NCBI GenBank assembly: GCA_017828975.1
Contig: JAGAJN010000032.1
Span: forward strand, 37,533-101,532
Origin: Oscillospiraceae bacterium
GTDB taxonomy: Bacteria > Bacillota > Clostridia > Oscillospirales > Ruminococcaceae
DNA: 64,000 nucleotides
Reading direction: 5' to 3'
How positions within the stretch are numbered: position 1 is the stretch's first letter; each line of letters begins with the position of its first letter. Below are positions 17,399 to 25,309 of this stretch, in pieces. Below the pieces are notes generated by a model. It did not search any database and was not told where the DNA came from. It was given only the letters and a program-made list of their open reading frames with translations. The position numbers were made by a program, and so were the translations under genes.

Positions 17399-17507
17399 TT
17401 ATAGGATAATTATCGTTAATTGCACCCCGAATGTCGGTTTCGGAGCTTATCGGGGTCCCCGATAGCCCGCATTTGCTGTAAAAATGCGGAGAAAGGTTTG
17501 GTTACAG
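17399..17507 (+). other. Structured 5' leader of the deacetylase mRNA
   Basis: About 108 bases with two clear hairpins: ATCGGGG (17448-17454) facing CCCCGAT (17457-17463), and CCGCATTT facing AAATGCGG, the latter covering the upstream ATG and part of the ribosome site. It does not match riboswitch consensus patterns that I can recall, including c-di-AMP and c-di-GMP types. Confidence 0.4.
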
Positions 17508-18614
17508 ATGTACTTTGGCAGCGTTAGGTTTTTCAAGCACCTGATACTCACCGTAGTTTTCGGCTGGATAGCTGTTTCGACGTTTTTTGCGGTGTTCTTT
17601 GGTGTAAAATATAATATGGAAAAGAAAAAAGAACCGTCCGAGCCTCCTGCTGTGTCCGTTTCGTCGGACGGAGTTCTGAATGTCCCCGACGGAACTACCG
17701 TTGAACAGGTCTATCTCGCACTGGCAGCCAAGGGTTACAGTCCCGAGGATATTATGGAATTTCTCCATCAGACAGATGAAGAAGCGGTGGATAAGTTCGT
17801 TAAGGAGAATTACGGAAGTGCCGCAGAAACAACGGCAGCCGTTTCCGAAATGCCCGAAACTTCGGTTTCCGCAGAGGACGCAGAGCCGTCGGAGAGCGTA
17901 ACGGAAATCCCCGTTTCATCGGAGGACAAGCCTTACACAAAGCTTTACCCGCAGCTGTATGCGGAATATCCCGAAAGCTTCGGCGAGGACACAAAAACCG
18001 TCTACCTGACCTTTGACGACGGTCCATCGGACAATACCCTGATGATACTTTCCATTCTGCGGAAATATGACATCAAGGCTACCTTCTTTATGAGCGGCAG
18101 CACTACCGAAAAGGGCAAGGCTATCATGGAACAGGTGGCTGCGGAGGGGCATGCTATCGGCGTCCACTCCTATTCCCACGATTACGAGAAAATATACGAA
18201 AGCGTTGACAGCTATCTGGACGATTTCAACAATACATACAACATCATCAAGGACGCAACGGGCGTGTCCCCGAACATTTTCCGCTTTGCAGGCGGCAGCT
18301 ACAACGACTATAACCACGAGATCTATGACGAGCTTGTTGCCGAAATGACCAGACGAGGCTTCGTTTACTACGACTGGAACGTCAGCGCACAGGACGCAGT
18401 TGTAAAGCCCACATGGACATATATCTACAATAACGTGCTTGACGGAGTAAAGGCAAACACCTCAAACCGTCAGATAATCCTTATGCACGACAGCGCAGAC
18501 AAGTATGTGACAGTTACCACCGTCGAGGACATTATCGTTGAGCTTATGAAGGACGGTTACAGCTTCGACAAGCTGGATAACACAGTCCCCCCTACTCAGA
18601 TAGTAAAGTATTAA
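17508..18614 (+). CDS. Membrane-anchored polysaccharide deacetylase (CE4)
   Basis: About 368 residues. One N-terminal membrane helix (about 10-35) is followed by an acidic Ser/Thr/Pro-rich linker and a carbohydrate esterase 4 domain. The motifs TFDDGPS (from about 168; catalytic and metal Asp) and HSYSH (metal His pair) are intact, as is ILMHDS. The third motif reads RFAGGSYN in place of the usual RxPxG. These enzymes remove N-acetyl groups from peptidoglycan or chitin-like sugars, often giving lysozyme resistance. ATG 17508 is chosen because AAAGG lies upstream; ATG 17484 in the same frame lacks a site and lies in a hairpin. A bactofilin gene follows after 24 bases, suggesting wall-shape work. 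Confidence 0.87.
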   Translation: MYFGSVRFFKHLILTVVFGWIAVSTFFAVFFGVKYNMEKKKEPSEPPAVSVSSDGVLNVPDGTTVEQVYLALAAKGYSPEDIMEFLHQTDEEAVDKFVKENYGSAAETTAAVSEMPETSVSAEDAEPSESVTEIPVSSEDKPYTKLYPQLYAEYPESFGEDTKTVYLTFDDGPSDNTLMILSILRKYDIKATFFMSGSTTEKGKAIMEQVAAEGHAIGVHSYSHDYEKIYESVDSYLDDFNNTYNIIKDATGVSPNIFRFAGGSYNDYNHEIYDELVAEMTRRGFVYYDWNVSAQDAVVKPTWTYIYNNVLDGVKANTSNRQIILMHDSADKYVTVTTVEDIIVELMKDGYSFDKLDNTVPPTQIVKY

Positions 18615-18638
18615 GCCGAAACCAAGAGGAGCAGAAAA

Positions 18639-19667
18639 ATGAGTTTAAAGGATAATTTTAATCAGGCATTAAAGGAAATTCTCAATCAGAAGGCAGGCGG
18701 CGAGCCTCCCAAAAAATCCGAGCTTGACCGCTATCTCGACCCTGTTTCCGATGAACAGGGCGACGCGGAAAACCGCACTCCCTCCGCTGTTTTCGGCAGT
18801 GACAGCGAAAGCGAAACCGCTCCCCGTCCCGCAGAAAAGGAGCGTGACGAAGCGGCAGCCTCCGCAGCAGAGCAGCTGAGAAGTTCCAAAAACGCCTACG
18901 AGGAATTCGCAAAGGAATACAGAGAGGAAGCCAGAGCAGCCAGAAACGCAGGCTACGGTCAGACCGCAGGTTACAGCGCAGCCTCCGCCGATTTTTCGTC
19001 AAAGACTGAGCGTGAAGATGCCTTCGACCAGCGCAGAGGACAGCCTATCCCGCCCTCCTACGGCACGGGACGTTCGGATTTCTCCTCGGGCGTGCAGTTC
19101 AACGGCAGTCAGGGCGCAGTTCCTCCCACGAATATGGGCGGCTACTATAACGCTCCCCCGTCCTCGGGCGGCGGAAACGGCTCGGGCGGCTCGGGCTATG
19201 AAGCGGAGGAAACCACCATTATTTCCCATAACACCATCATCGACGGAAATATCCGCTCCTTTGCAAATATAAACATCGACGGCACCGTAAAGGGCGATGT
19301 CCGCATTACGAAAAACATCGCTGTTTCGGGCAAGGTCGTGGGAGATATTGAGTGCAACAACGCTATTATGACAGGCTCCCAGATGCAGGGAAATATTTCC
19401 TCCAAGGGACAGGTGCAGATGGACAGGGACAGTATTCAGCTGGGAGATATTACCGCAAATTATCTCGACCTTAACGGAAAGATCAAGGGAAATGTTGAGG
19501 TCGGCGGCAAGGCTGAGTTCAAGACCGATGCAGTTATCCTCGGAAATATCACAGCCTCCACAATTACCGTCCTGGACGGTGCCACCATTCAGGGCTATGT
19601 AAACACTACATTCCTCCAGGAAAACTCCTCGAATATCTTCCCCGAATCCATTTCTGTCACCGAGTAA
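18639..19667 (+). CDS. Bactofilin-family polymer-forming cytoskeletal protein
   Basis: 342 residues. The C-terminal 150 or so residues are a run of short beta rungs with repeated Gly-hydrophobic turns (IDGNIRSFANINIDGTVKGD, VVGDIEC, GNVEVGGKAEFK), the right-handed beta helix of bactofilins. The N-terminal 190 residues are low-complexity, charged, then Gly/Ser/Pro-rich, and look disordered. Bactofilins self-assemble without nucleotide and place peptidoglycan enzymes. The adjoining deacetylase in the same unit is a natural partner, since bactofilin genes commonly sit beside wall-modifying enzymes. The GAGGAG site is well placed. Its long head is larger than in typical bactofilins. Confidence 0.9.
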   Translation: MSLKDNFNQALKEILNQKAGGEPPKKSELDRYLDPVSDEQGDAENRTPSAVFGSDSESETAPRPAEKERDEAAASAAEQLRSSKNAYEEFAKEYREEARAARNAGYGQTAGYSAASADFSSKTEREDAFDQRRGQPIPPSYGTGRSDFSSGVQFNGSQGAVPPTNMGGYYNAPPSSGGGNGSGGSGYEAEETTIISHNTIIDGNIRSFANINIDGTVKGDVRITKNIAVSGKVVGDIECNNAIMTGSQMQGNISSKGQVQMDRDSIQLGDITANYLDLNGKIKGNVEVGGKAEFKTDAVILGNITASTITVLDGATIQGYVNTTFLQENSSNIFPESISVTE

Positions 19668-19729
19668 TTGTGCGAATTGCTTAAAAATCCCGAAAAATCT
19701 GTGTAAATCAACAAAAATGAAGTTTTCTC

Positions 19730-19758
19730 TTGCATTTACAGAATTTGTATGTTAAAAT
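19730..19758 (+). promoter_or_regulatory. Promoter of the acidic-head membrane protein gene
   Basis: TTGCAT (19730-19735) and TAAAAT (19753-19758), spacing 17. Confidence 0.6.
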
Positions 19759-19825
19759 ATAGGTTAGTTTGCATTGAAGGAACAGGTTGATTTATGCCGG
19801 TTTTCAGAAAGGATGGTCATAATTA

Positions 19826-20719
19826 ATGAGCGAAGATAATATTCTCCGAGGCGGTGAGCAGCCCGCTGCCCCTGCGCTGGATGATATAGATTTCAGTGAG
19901 ATACCCAAAAGAAGCAACGCTATGGGACTGAGAGCGCTGCCCGAGGAGCTTGAGGAAAACAGCGAGCCTTCCGTCAGCAGCATTATGCTGGACGACCTTG
20001 GCAGCGAAGAGGAAATGACCGCCAAGCAGATAAAAAGCGACCTTTTGGGCGATGATGATTTCATGGACGATGAAGACATTGCCCCCGAGATAGAGGACCT
20101 GAGCAAGGATATAAAGCCTACATACGACAAGGCGAAATCCCTGACAGCACAGCCTAAGCTGCAAAAGAACGAAAAGGAGCTTCTGAAGGAGCAGCTGCAA
20201 AAGGAAATAAACAGCACCCCCACCACCGTTGACAAAAAGGAAAGCCTTCAGATGTACAACAAGCTGATGGAGGAAAAAAAGCTGAAATCCGCAAAGAAGG
20301 GCTTCGGACTGGCTGTCCTTATAATGATACTGGGGTTTGTTGATTCGGGCATCATCTATTTCATCAGCACCATGAACCCCGACAATGACTACATTTCCAT
20401 GCAGTACGCAGTGATACTTTTTGCCGTTTCCTTCCTTCTGATGATAAGGGCAAAGTTTATCAGAAATCTGGAAATTCTGCTGTTTACGCTGAATACCATA
20501 GTGCTTATCGGACCCGGGCTTGTCAAGCAGGCGGTGGCAGTTGAGCAGCACGCAATGAATTTCAACACCACAATGGTCATGTACGGCATCGCAATTATCA
20601 TAAGCGGCTTCTGCTGTTTCCAGCTGATAACCAACAACTCCATCGAAGCCTATTATACCTTGAATACCTCGGATAAAAAGGTTTACGACGAAAACAAAAC
20701 CAGATACAACCAGAGATAA
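19826..20719 (+). CDS. Uncharacterised membrane protein with acidic N-terminal half
   Basis: 297 residues; I do not recognise the family. Residues 1-150 are strongly acidic and probably disordered or coiled, with Lys/Glu-rich helices near 110-155. The last 140 residues hold about four hydrophobic helices (near 160-180, 190-208, 218-240 and 250-270), and the tail is short and cytoplasmic. No signal peptide or catalytic motif is seen. It has its own promoter and is followed by a strong terminator, so it is a single-gene unit. The order after the deacetylase and bactofilin hints at an envelope role, but this is weak. Confidence 0.75.
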   Translation: MSEDNILRGGEQPAAPALDDIDFSEIPKRSNAMGLRALPEELEENSEPSVSSIMLDDLGSEEEMTAKQIKSDLLGDDDFMDDEDIAPEIEDLSKDIKPTYDKAKSLTAQPKLQKNEKELLKEQLQKEINSTPTTVDKKESLQMYNKLMEEKKLKSAKKGFGLAVLIMILGFVDSGIIYFISTMNPDNDYISMQYAVILFAVSFLLMIRAKFIRNLEILLFTLNTIVLIGPGLVKQAVAVEQHAMNFNTTMVMYGIAIIISGFCCFQLITNNSIEAYYTLNTSDKKVYDENKTRYNQR

Positions 20720-20721
20720 CA

Positions 20722-20758
20722 GCAGCCTGTCGGCAAGTAACCGACAGGCTGCTTTTTT
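20722..20758 (+). terminator. Strong intrinsic terminator
   Basis: GCAGCCTGTCGG (20722-20733) pairs perfectly with CCGACAGGCTGC (20741-20752), then six T. Confidence 0.93.
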
Positions 20759-20842
20759 AGTGTTGAATGTTGAATGATGAGTGTTGAATTGAACACGGAT
20801 TTTGGGTATTCTTGTAGGGGACAGGTTTCCCGTCCCGCAGAT
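20758..20842. repeat. GTTGAATGTTGAA repeat next to a CCCGTCCCGCA repeat
   Basis: AGTGTTGAATGTTGAATGAT and GTGTTGAATTGAA (20759-20792) are followed by GTAGGGGACAGGTTTCCCGT (20814-20833) and CCGCAGAT. The 15-mer GTTTCCCGTCCCGCA at 20825-20839 recurs exactly at 63852-63866 on the other strand and with one change at 40493-40507. Confidence 0.6.
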
Positions 20843-20863
20843 ACGCACTTTTTTCAGAATATC

Positions 20864-22012
20864 TCACATCACAAATTTTCGCCGTTTCAGCGCAGCCTCC
20901 AGAAGCTCGGGCAGCTTTTCGGGGGGACAGGCAAAGCTTGGTATATCAAGCGAAGCTATCCTTTCCGCCAGCTGTTCATCATAGCAGGGCTTTCCACTGT
21001 CGGAAATTGCCAGCAGAACGATAACATTTACCCCCGACTCCTTCAGATCTCCCAGACGGCGGATAAGACCGTTTCTGTTGCCGCCCTCATAAAGGTCGGT
21101 TATCAGGAGCATGGTGGTTTTCTCAGGCTCGGTCACAAGCTCGGAACAGTACGCCACCGACTTTTCAATGTCCGTGCCGCCGCCCAGCTGAATTCCGTAA
21201 AGCAGGTCAACGGGGTCTGCACACATCTCCGTCAGGTCGGTAACAGACGTGTCAAACGCCACAATATGGGTTTTCAGCGAACTCATACTCGCCAGAATAC
21301 AGCCCATCACCGATGAATATATGACCGACTCGCCCATTGAACCGCTTTGGTCAATATCCAAAATTATCGTCCGTGACGCCGATTTTGACGCCCGTTCAAA
21401 GAAGTAAAATTTCTCGGGGAGAATGGTTTTCAGCTCGGGGTCATAATTTTTCAGATTTCGCCGAACGGTCAGCCTGTAATCCAGCGCAGCCGCCGACGGT
21501 ATGGGCGAATGTTCCCGCCTGTTCAGCGCCGACGTTACCGAACGCTTTAAATCGTCCGCAAGCCGCCTGTTTATGTCCTCGACTATCTTGCGGATATACT
21601 CCCGTGCGTTCTCCTTTGCCTTTGCGGGGATCTGGTCTTTCAGCATCACCAAAAGCGCACCCGTGGAAATGTCAGGCTCTAAGCCGTCCAGCATCTCGGG
21701 CTCGAAAAGCAGCTGCTTCATTCCCCGCCGCTCGATTGCGTCGTTTTGTATAACCTTTATCTCCATGGGCGCAAACAGGGTGCGCAGGTCGCCCAGCCAT
21801 TTTGTCAGCTTCGGGGAGGACATTCCCTGCCCCGCCTTACCGCCGTTTCCCTCTCCGTCCAAGTTGTTTCCGTATATCTGCGAAAGAGCGGAGTCCATCA
21901 AAAGCTCCTCGGCGGACATTTCAGCCGCCCCGCCCATTTCGCTGATGCGGCTCTCGGCGGCGGCTCCCAGAATAAGCCGCCAGCGTTTAAGAAGTTCCTT
22001 ATTTTCCATCAT
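20864..22012 (-). CDS. VWA-domain protein, fifth gene of the SWIM/MoxR/VWA cassette
   Basis: 382 residues. An alpha-helical head of about 200 residues precedes a von Willebrand A domain with a complete metal-binding (MIDAS) start, Asp221-x-Ser223-x-Ser225 (DIDQSGS), and a later LLITDLYEGG strand that carries the third Asp. The layout resembles CoxE-type VWA proteins that work with MoxR ATPases. The start overlaps the stop of the DUF5682-like gene (ATGATG), implying coupled translation. In MoxR-VWA pairs the ATPase is thought to remodel a target held by the VWA domain, often to insert metal or a cofactor; here the target is unknown. Confidence 0.85.
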   Translation of the reverse strand: MMENKELLKRWRLILGAAAESRISEMGGAAEMSAEELLMDSALSQIYGNNLDGEGNGGKAGQGMSSPKLTKWLGDLRTLFAPMEIKVIQNDAIERRGMKQLLFEPEMLDGLEPDISTGALLVMLKDQIPAKAKENAREYIRKIVEDINRRLADDLKRSVTSALNRREHSPIPSAAALDYRLTVRRNLKNYDPELKTILPEKFYFFERASKSASRTIILDIDQSGSMGESVIYSSVMGCILASMSSLKTHIVAFDTSVTDLTEMCADPVDLLYGIQLGGGTDIEKSVAYCSELVTEPEKTTMLLITDLYEGGNRNGLIRRLGDLKESGVNVIVLLAISDSGKPCYDEQLAERIASLDIPSFACPPEKLPELLEAALKRRKFVM

Positions 22013-24219
22013 ATATCACCGAAATCAAAATCATCAAGGTCGTCAAGGGTCTGCTTCTCCTCCTCGGACATTTCCGCCATAACAAACTCGGCGGCAGCCT
22101 CCTTGGACAGTCCCAGCACTTCCCCCACATTTTCCGCAATATCCGCCTTTTCCGAGGGCGAAAATTCCGCAAACGTCCTTCTCAGGCAGATGAGAACGGG
22201 CTTGAATTCCTCCTCGTCAAGCTCCGAGATAAATGCGCAAAGCTTCTCCCAGACGCTAAGTCGGCTGATTAGGGAGCGGCGGTTTCTGCGGGCAAGTCCC
22301 TCGAACCAAAGCGCACCCTCGGCGGGGGGAGTTCCCTTTGAAAGCCGTCGGGAAATCAGCTCCGACAGCTTTTCCGAGGATATTTTTCCCCGTTCGGTCA
22401 ATAATGCAGCGGCAAATCCCGAAATAAGCGGGTTCGCCATATCACTGTCCGCCAATTCGTCAAGTAGGGAAACAAAGCGGTTTTCGTCCAGAAATTCGTG
22501 GGACAGACAAGCGTCATTCACCACCGAAAACGCCGTAACAAGCTCCTCCGCAGCCGCCTTGTCGCAGACGGACGCAGGCACCGCACTCAGGCAAAATCTC
22601 AGAAAAAGCTGCTCCATAAGCGGCGGGAGATTTTCCGAATCAATCCGACGGATACTTCCGAACCTCACCGCAGCCGACAGCGAGCCTATTGTTTTTCCCG
22701 TTTCCGACGGTGAAGCGCAGTCCGCCGCCAAACGCTGAACCGCCGAAACCGCCGTTTTTACGCAGTCGGTCAGACCGCACAAAAATGCGTCCGACAGGGC
22801 ATCGGAAGCCGAAAGCAGGCTGTCGCTCTCCAAAAGACGGCTGTTGAGCGCATACGCCGCCGCTTCCTCCACCGTGTCGCCGTTCAGGGACGCTTCAACC
22901 ACTTCTATCTCCGTTTCGGGCGACCATTGCAGCCGCCAGCGTTCCGCCCAGGTCGCATTGTCCTGCGAACGGGTCAGCCGGTCACCGAAATGTATCCCGC
23001 AAACCGTCAGCCTGTGAAGGAAAAAGGAGCGGTACAGGTCAAGAAACGCCGATTTTTCCGACTTTACCCGAAGATTTTCCCGCAAATCAAGCTCAATTTC
23101 ATCGGCAGCGGCACTGCGGAAACGCTCCAGCTTCAACTCCTTCAGCTGCCTTGAAAAGTCCTCCTGAACCGACGTGCAGACCGTCCCCTCGGGCAGCGAG
23201 CCTATCTTCACGCCTATTTCTGTATCCGCGCAGGCAAGGGAAATTTCCCCGAAGCTGCCGTGTCCCAGACAGGTAACGGCGGCGTCCCGCAGGTCGGACA
23301 GGGACGGCATTTTGCCGTTTCGCATACCGCAGAGCGCATTTGCCAGCCGCAAAGCCTCTATGACCTCAGCGGAGGATGCACTAAATCCCGCCGTCCGCTG
23401 ATACTGCGCAAGCCTTGAAAGATACTCCGCCGCCGTGTGGTCCAAATGCCCCGAAAGACGGTTTTTCCACAGCATCTCAAAATATGCGGGAGCCTTGCTG
23501 CCCGCCCCATATCCCGACCGTGAGGACAGCCGAAAATAGGAGTAGGGCATTAGCGTCGCCTTGCAGTCAATGTGCGCAAGCTTGTCCGTCAGCTTTTTGT
23601 CAGCCTTTGAAAACGGCACGCCCTTCAGCCCGTAGGTGTGGAATGCACCCGTCACCACGGCGACAGTCCCAAGCTGCTCATTTTCCGAGATGATACGCCG
23701 CATATAGGCTTCACGCAGGCTGTTCAGACCGTCCGTTTCGGAAAATTCCCGAAGCGATTTCCCGTATTCGTCCACAGCCGACAGAAAATCCTCATAGCTT
23801 TCGCAGTGCTCGAAGCCGTATTCCCAAAAGGTGTCGTTATCCAGCCCCGACGCAATTTTCATACGCTCATAAACGTCGGAATTTTGGGCTTTTTCGGGAT
23901 TTTCCCCCGCCAGCACACAGTCCGAGGGCAGGTCGCAGAATTTCACGGGAATACCCCGCTTCACCGCCCAGACCATCGCCCTGTATTCGGGAGAAAATTC
24001 CGCAAACGGCCACATTACCGTCTTAACGGGCGCTTCATTCGTGTACGCAAGAATAGCGGCGGGCATATTTGCATCTATCCCGCAAAGGGGCGCAATAAGC
24101 CCGTTTAAGTCGGACGGACCCTCTATCAGCAGAATATCGGGGTTTACCCGATCAAGAAATTCCGTGACGTAAAAGGCGCAGGCAGGCGAAAAGTGCCGAA
24201 CGCCGAAATACTCCGCCAT
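22009..24219 (-). CDS. DUF5682-like protein with TraB/EreA-type N-terminal motif
   Basis: 736 residues. The N terminus FGVRHFSPACAFYV and PDILLIEGPSD carries the His and Glu pattern seen at the start of TraB/ChaN/EreA-like proteins, and GAFHTYG near 190 gives another conserved His. The rest is mostly helical with no clear domain. I associate this family with DUF5682, which sits beside MoxR and VWA genes in many bacteria. That assignment is from memory of the motif and context. The ATG (24217-24219) overlaps the stop of the MoxR gene by one base, with GGAGAGG in front. Catalysis is unproven; a hydrolase or esterase-like role is possible. Confidence 0.72.
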   Translation of the reverse strand: MAEYFGVRHFSPACAFYVTEFLDRVNPDILLIEGPSDLNGLIAPLCGIDANMPAAILAYTNEAPVKTVMWPFAEFSPEYRAMVWAVKRGIPVKFCDLPSDCVLAGENPEKAQNSDVYERMKIASGLDNDTFWEYGFEHCESYEDFLSAVDEYGKSLREFSETDGLNSLREAYMRRIISENEQLGTVAVVTGAFHTYGLKGVPFSKADKKLTDKLAHIDCKATLMPYSYFRLSSRSGYGAGSKAPAYFEMLWKNRLSGHLDHTAAEYLSRLAQYQRTAGFSASSAEVIEALRLANALCGMRNGKMPSLSDLRDAAVTCLGHGSFGEISLACADTEIGVKIGSLPEGTVCTSVQEDFSRQLKELKLERFRSAAADEIELDLRENLRVKSEKSAFLDLYRSFFLHRLTVCGIHFGDRLTRSQDNATWAERWRLQWSPETEIEVVEASLNGDTVEEAAAYALNSRLLESDSLLSASDALSDAFLCGLTDCVKTAVSAVQRLAADCASPSETGKTIGSLSAAVRFGSIRRIDSENLPPLMEQLFLRFCLSAVPASVCDKAAAEELVTAFSVVNDACLSHEFLDENRFVSLLDELADSDMANPLISGFAAALLTERGKISSEKLSELISRRLSKGTPPAEGALWFEGLARRNRRSLISRLSVWEKLCAFISELDEEEFKPVLICLRRTFAEFSPSEKADIAENVGEVLGLSKEAAAEFVMAEMSEEEKQTLDDLDDFDFGDI

Positions 24220-25301
24220 TACCCGTTCCTCTCCTTGCACTCGGCGTAAAGTGCGGCGTAATCACGACCCTTTTTTCGCATAACGTTTTCGAGATACTCC
24301 GTCCACGCCGCCTTGTCCTTGGTGTCGTCCTTGACAATTGCGCCCTGCAACGCCGCCGCTAAATCCGCATCTGTGACCTTTCCGCTGCCGAAGCTGCCCG
24401 AAAGCGCCATGCTGTTCACCATCAGGGAGATAGCCTCCGCAGCCGAAAGCACGCCCGAGGTGGATTTCAGCTTCATCTGCCCGTCCAGGGTCTTGCCCTC
24501 ACGAAGCTCACGGAAGATGGTCACGACACGCTCAAATGCCGAATTATCGGGGATAGAAGCGGTCAAACCGAAGCTGTCCGCCAGCTGTTCGGTACGTGAC
24601 TTTACAATGTCAATTTCCGTCTGAATATCCGCAGGGGCGGGCAGAACCACAATGTTAAAACGCCTTTTCAGCGCCGAGGACATCTCGTTAACGCCCTTGT
24701 CACGGGTGTTCGCCGTTGCTATGACGGAAAATCCCTTCTTTGCGGCGACCTCTGTATCCAGCTCGGGAATGGAAATTCGCTTTTCCGACAGAATGGAGAT
24801 AAGTGCGTCCTGAACCTCGCTTGCACATCGGGAAATTTCCTCGATACGGGCAATAGTTCCCGTTTCCATCGCCGAATAAACGGGACTTTTCACCAGCGAC
24901 TCAAAGGACGGTCCCTTTGCCAGCAGCATTGCATAGTTCCATGAATAGCGAATTTGCTCCTCGGTAGTGCCTGCCGTTCCCTGAATGACCTTTGAGGAAT
25001 TGCCGTTGATAGCGGCGGTGAGATGCTCGGAAAGCCAGGATTTTGCCGTTCCCGGCTCACCGATAAGCAAAAGCGCGCGGTCGGTCACCAGAGTGGCAAT
25101 GCAAATTTCCACCAGCCGCCTGTCGCCCATATATTTCGGTGTGATGACGGTTTTCCCCGATTTTCCGCCCATAATATAGGTAAGCACCGACTTGGGGGAC
25201 ATTTTCCAGCCCACGGGTACGGGATTTGTTTCGTTTTCGATAAGAGCGTTCAGCTCCTCTTTGTAAAGCTCCTCGGCGGGAAGTCTGAGTATTTCGGACA
25301 T
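24219..25301 (-). CDS. MoxR-like AAA+ ATPase
   Basis: 360 residues. Walker A is GEPGTAKS (81-88). The Walker B region reads IARIEEISRC, so the usual Asp before the catalytic Glu is replaced by Glu. Sensor 1 Asn is in IATANTRD and the arginine finger region is SALKRRF. The PSFESLVKSPVYSAM segment resembles the helix-2 insert of the MoxR clade. MoxR ATPases form hexameric rings that act on partners through VWA proteins. It lies between a HEAT-like gene (9 bases upstream) and the DUF5682-like gene (one-base overlap), so the stoichiometry of all five products is probably linked. Confidence 0.88.
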   Translation of the reverse strand: MSEILRLPAEELYKEELNALIENETNPVPVGWKMSPKSVLTYIMGGKSGKTVITPKYMGDRRLVEICIATLVTDRALLLIGEPGTAKSWLSEHLTAAINGNSSKVIQGTAGTTEEQIRYSWNYAMLLAKGPSFESLVKSPVYSAMETGTIARIEEISRCASEVQDALISILSEKRISIPELDTEVAAKKGFSVIATANTRDKGVNEMSSALKRRFNIVVLPAPADIQTEIDIVKSRTEQLADSFGLTASIPDNSAFERVVTIFRELREGKTLDGQMKLKSTSGVLSAAEAISLMVNSMALSGSFGSGKVTDADLAAALQGAIVKDDTKDKAAWTEYLENVMRKKGRDYAALYAECKERNG

Positions 25302-25309
25302 TTTTTCTC

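Noticed and set aside
17399-17507. c-di-AMP (ydaO) or c-di-GMP riboswitch before the deacetylase
   Set aside because: The conserved core sequences of those classes are not present; recorded only as an unclassified structured leader.
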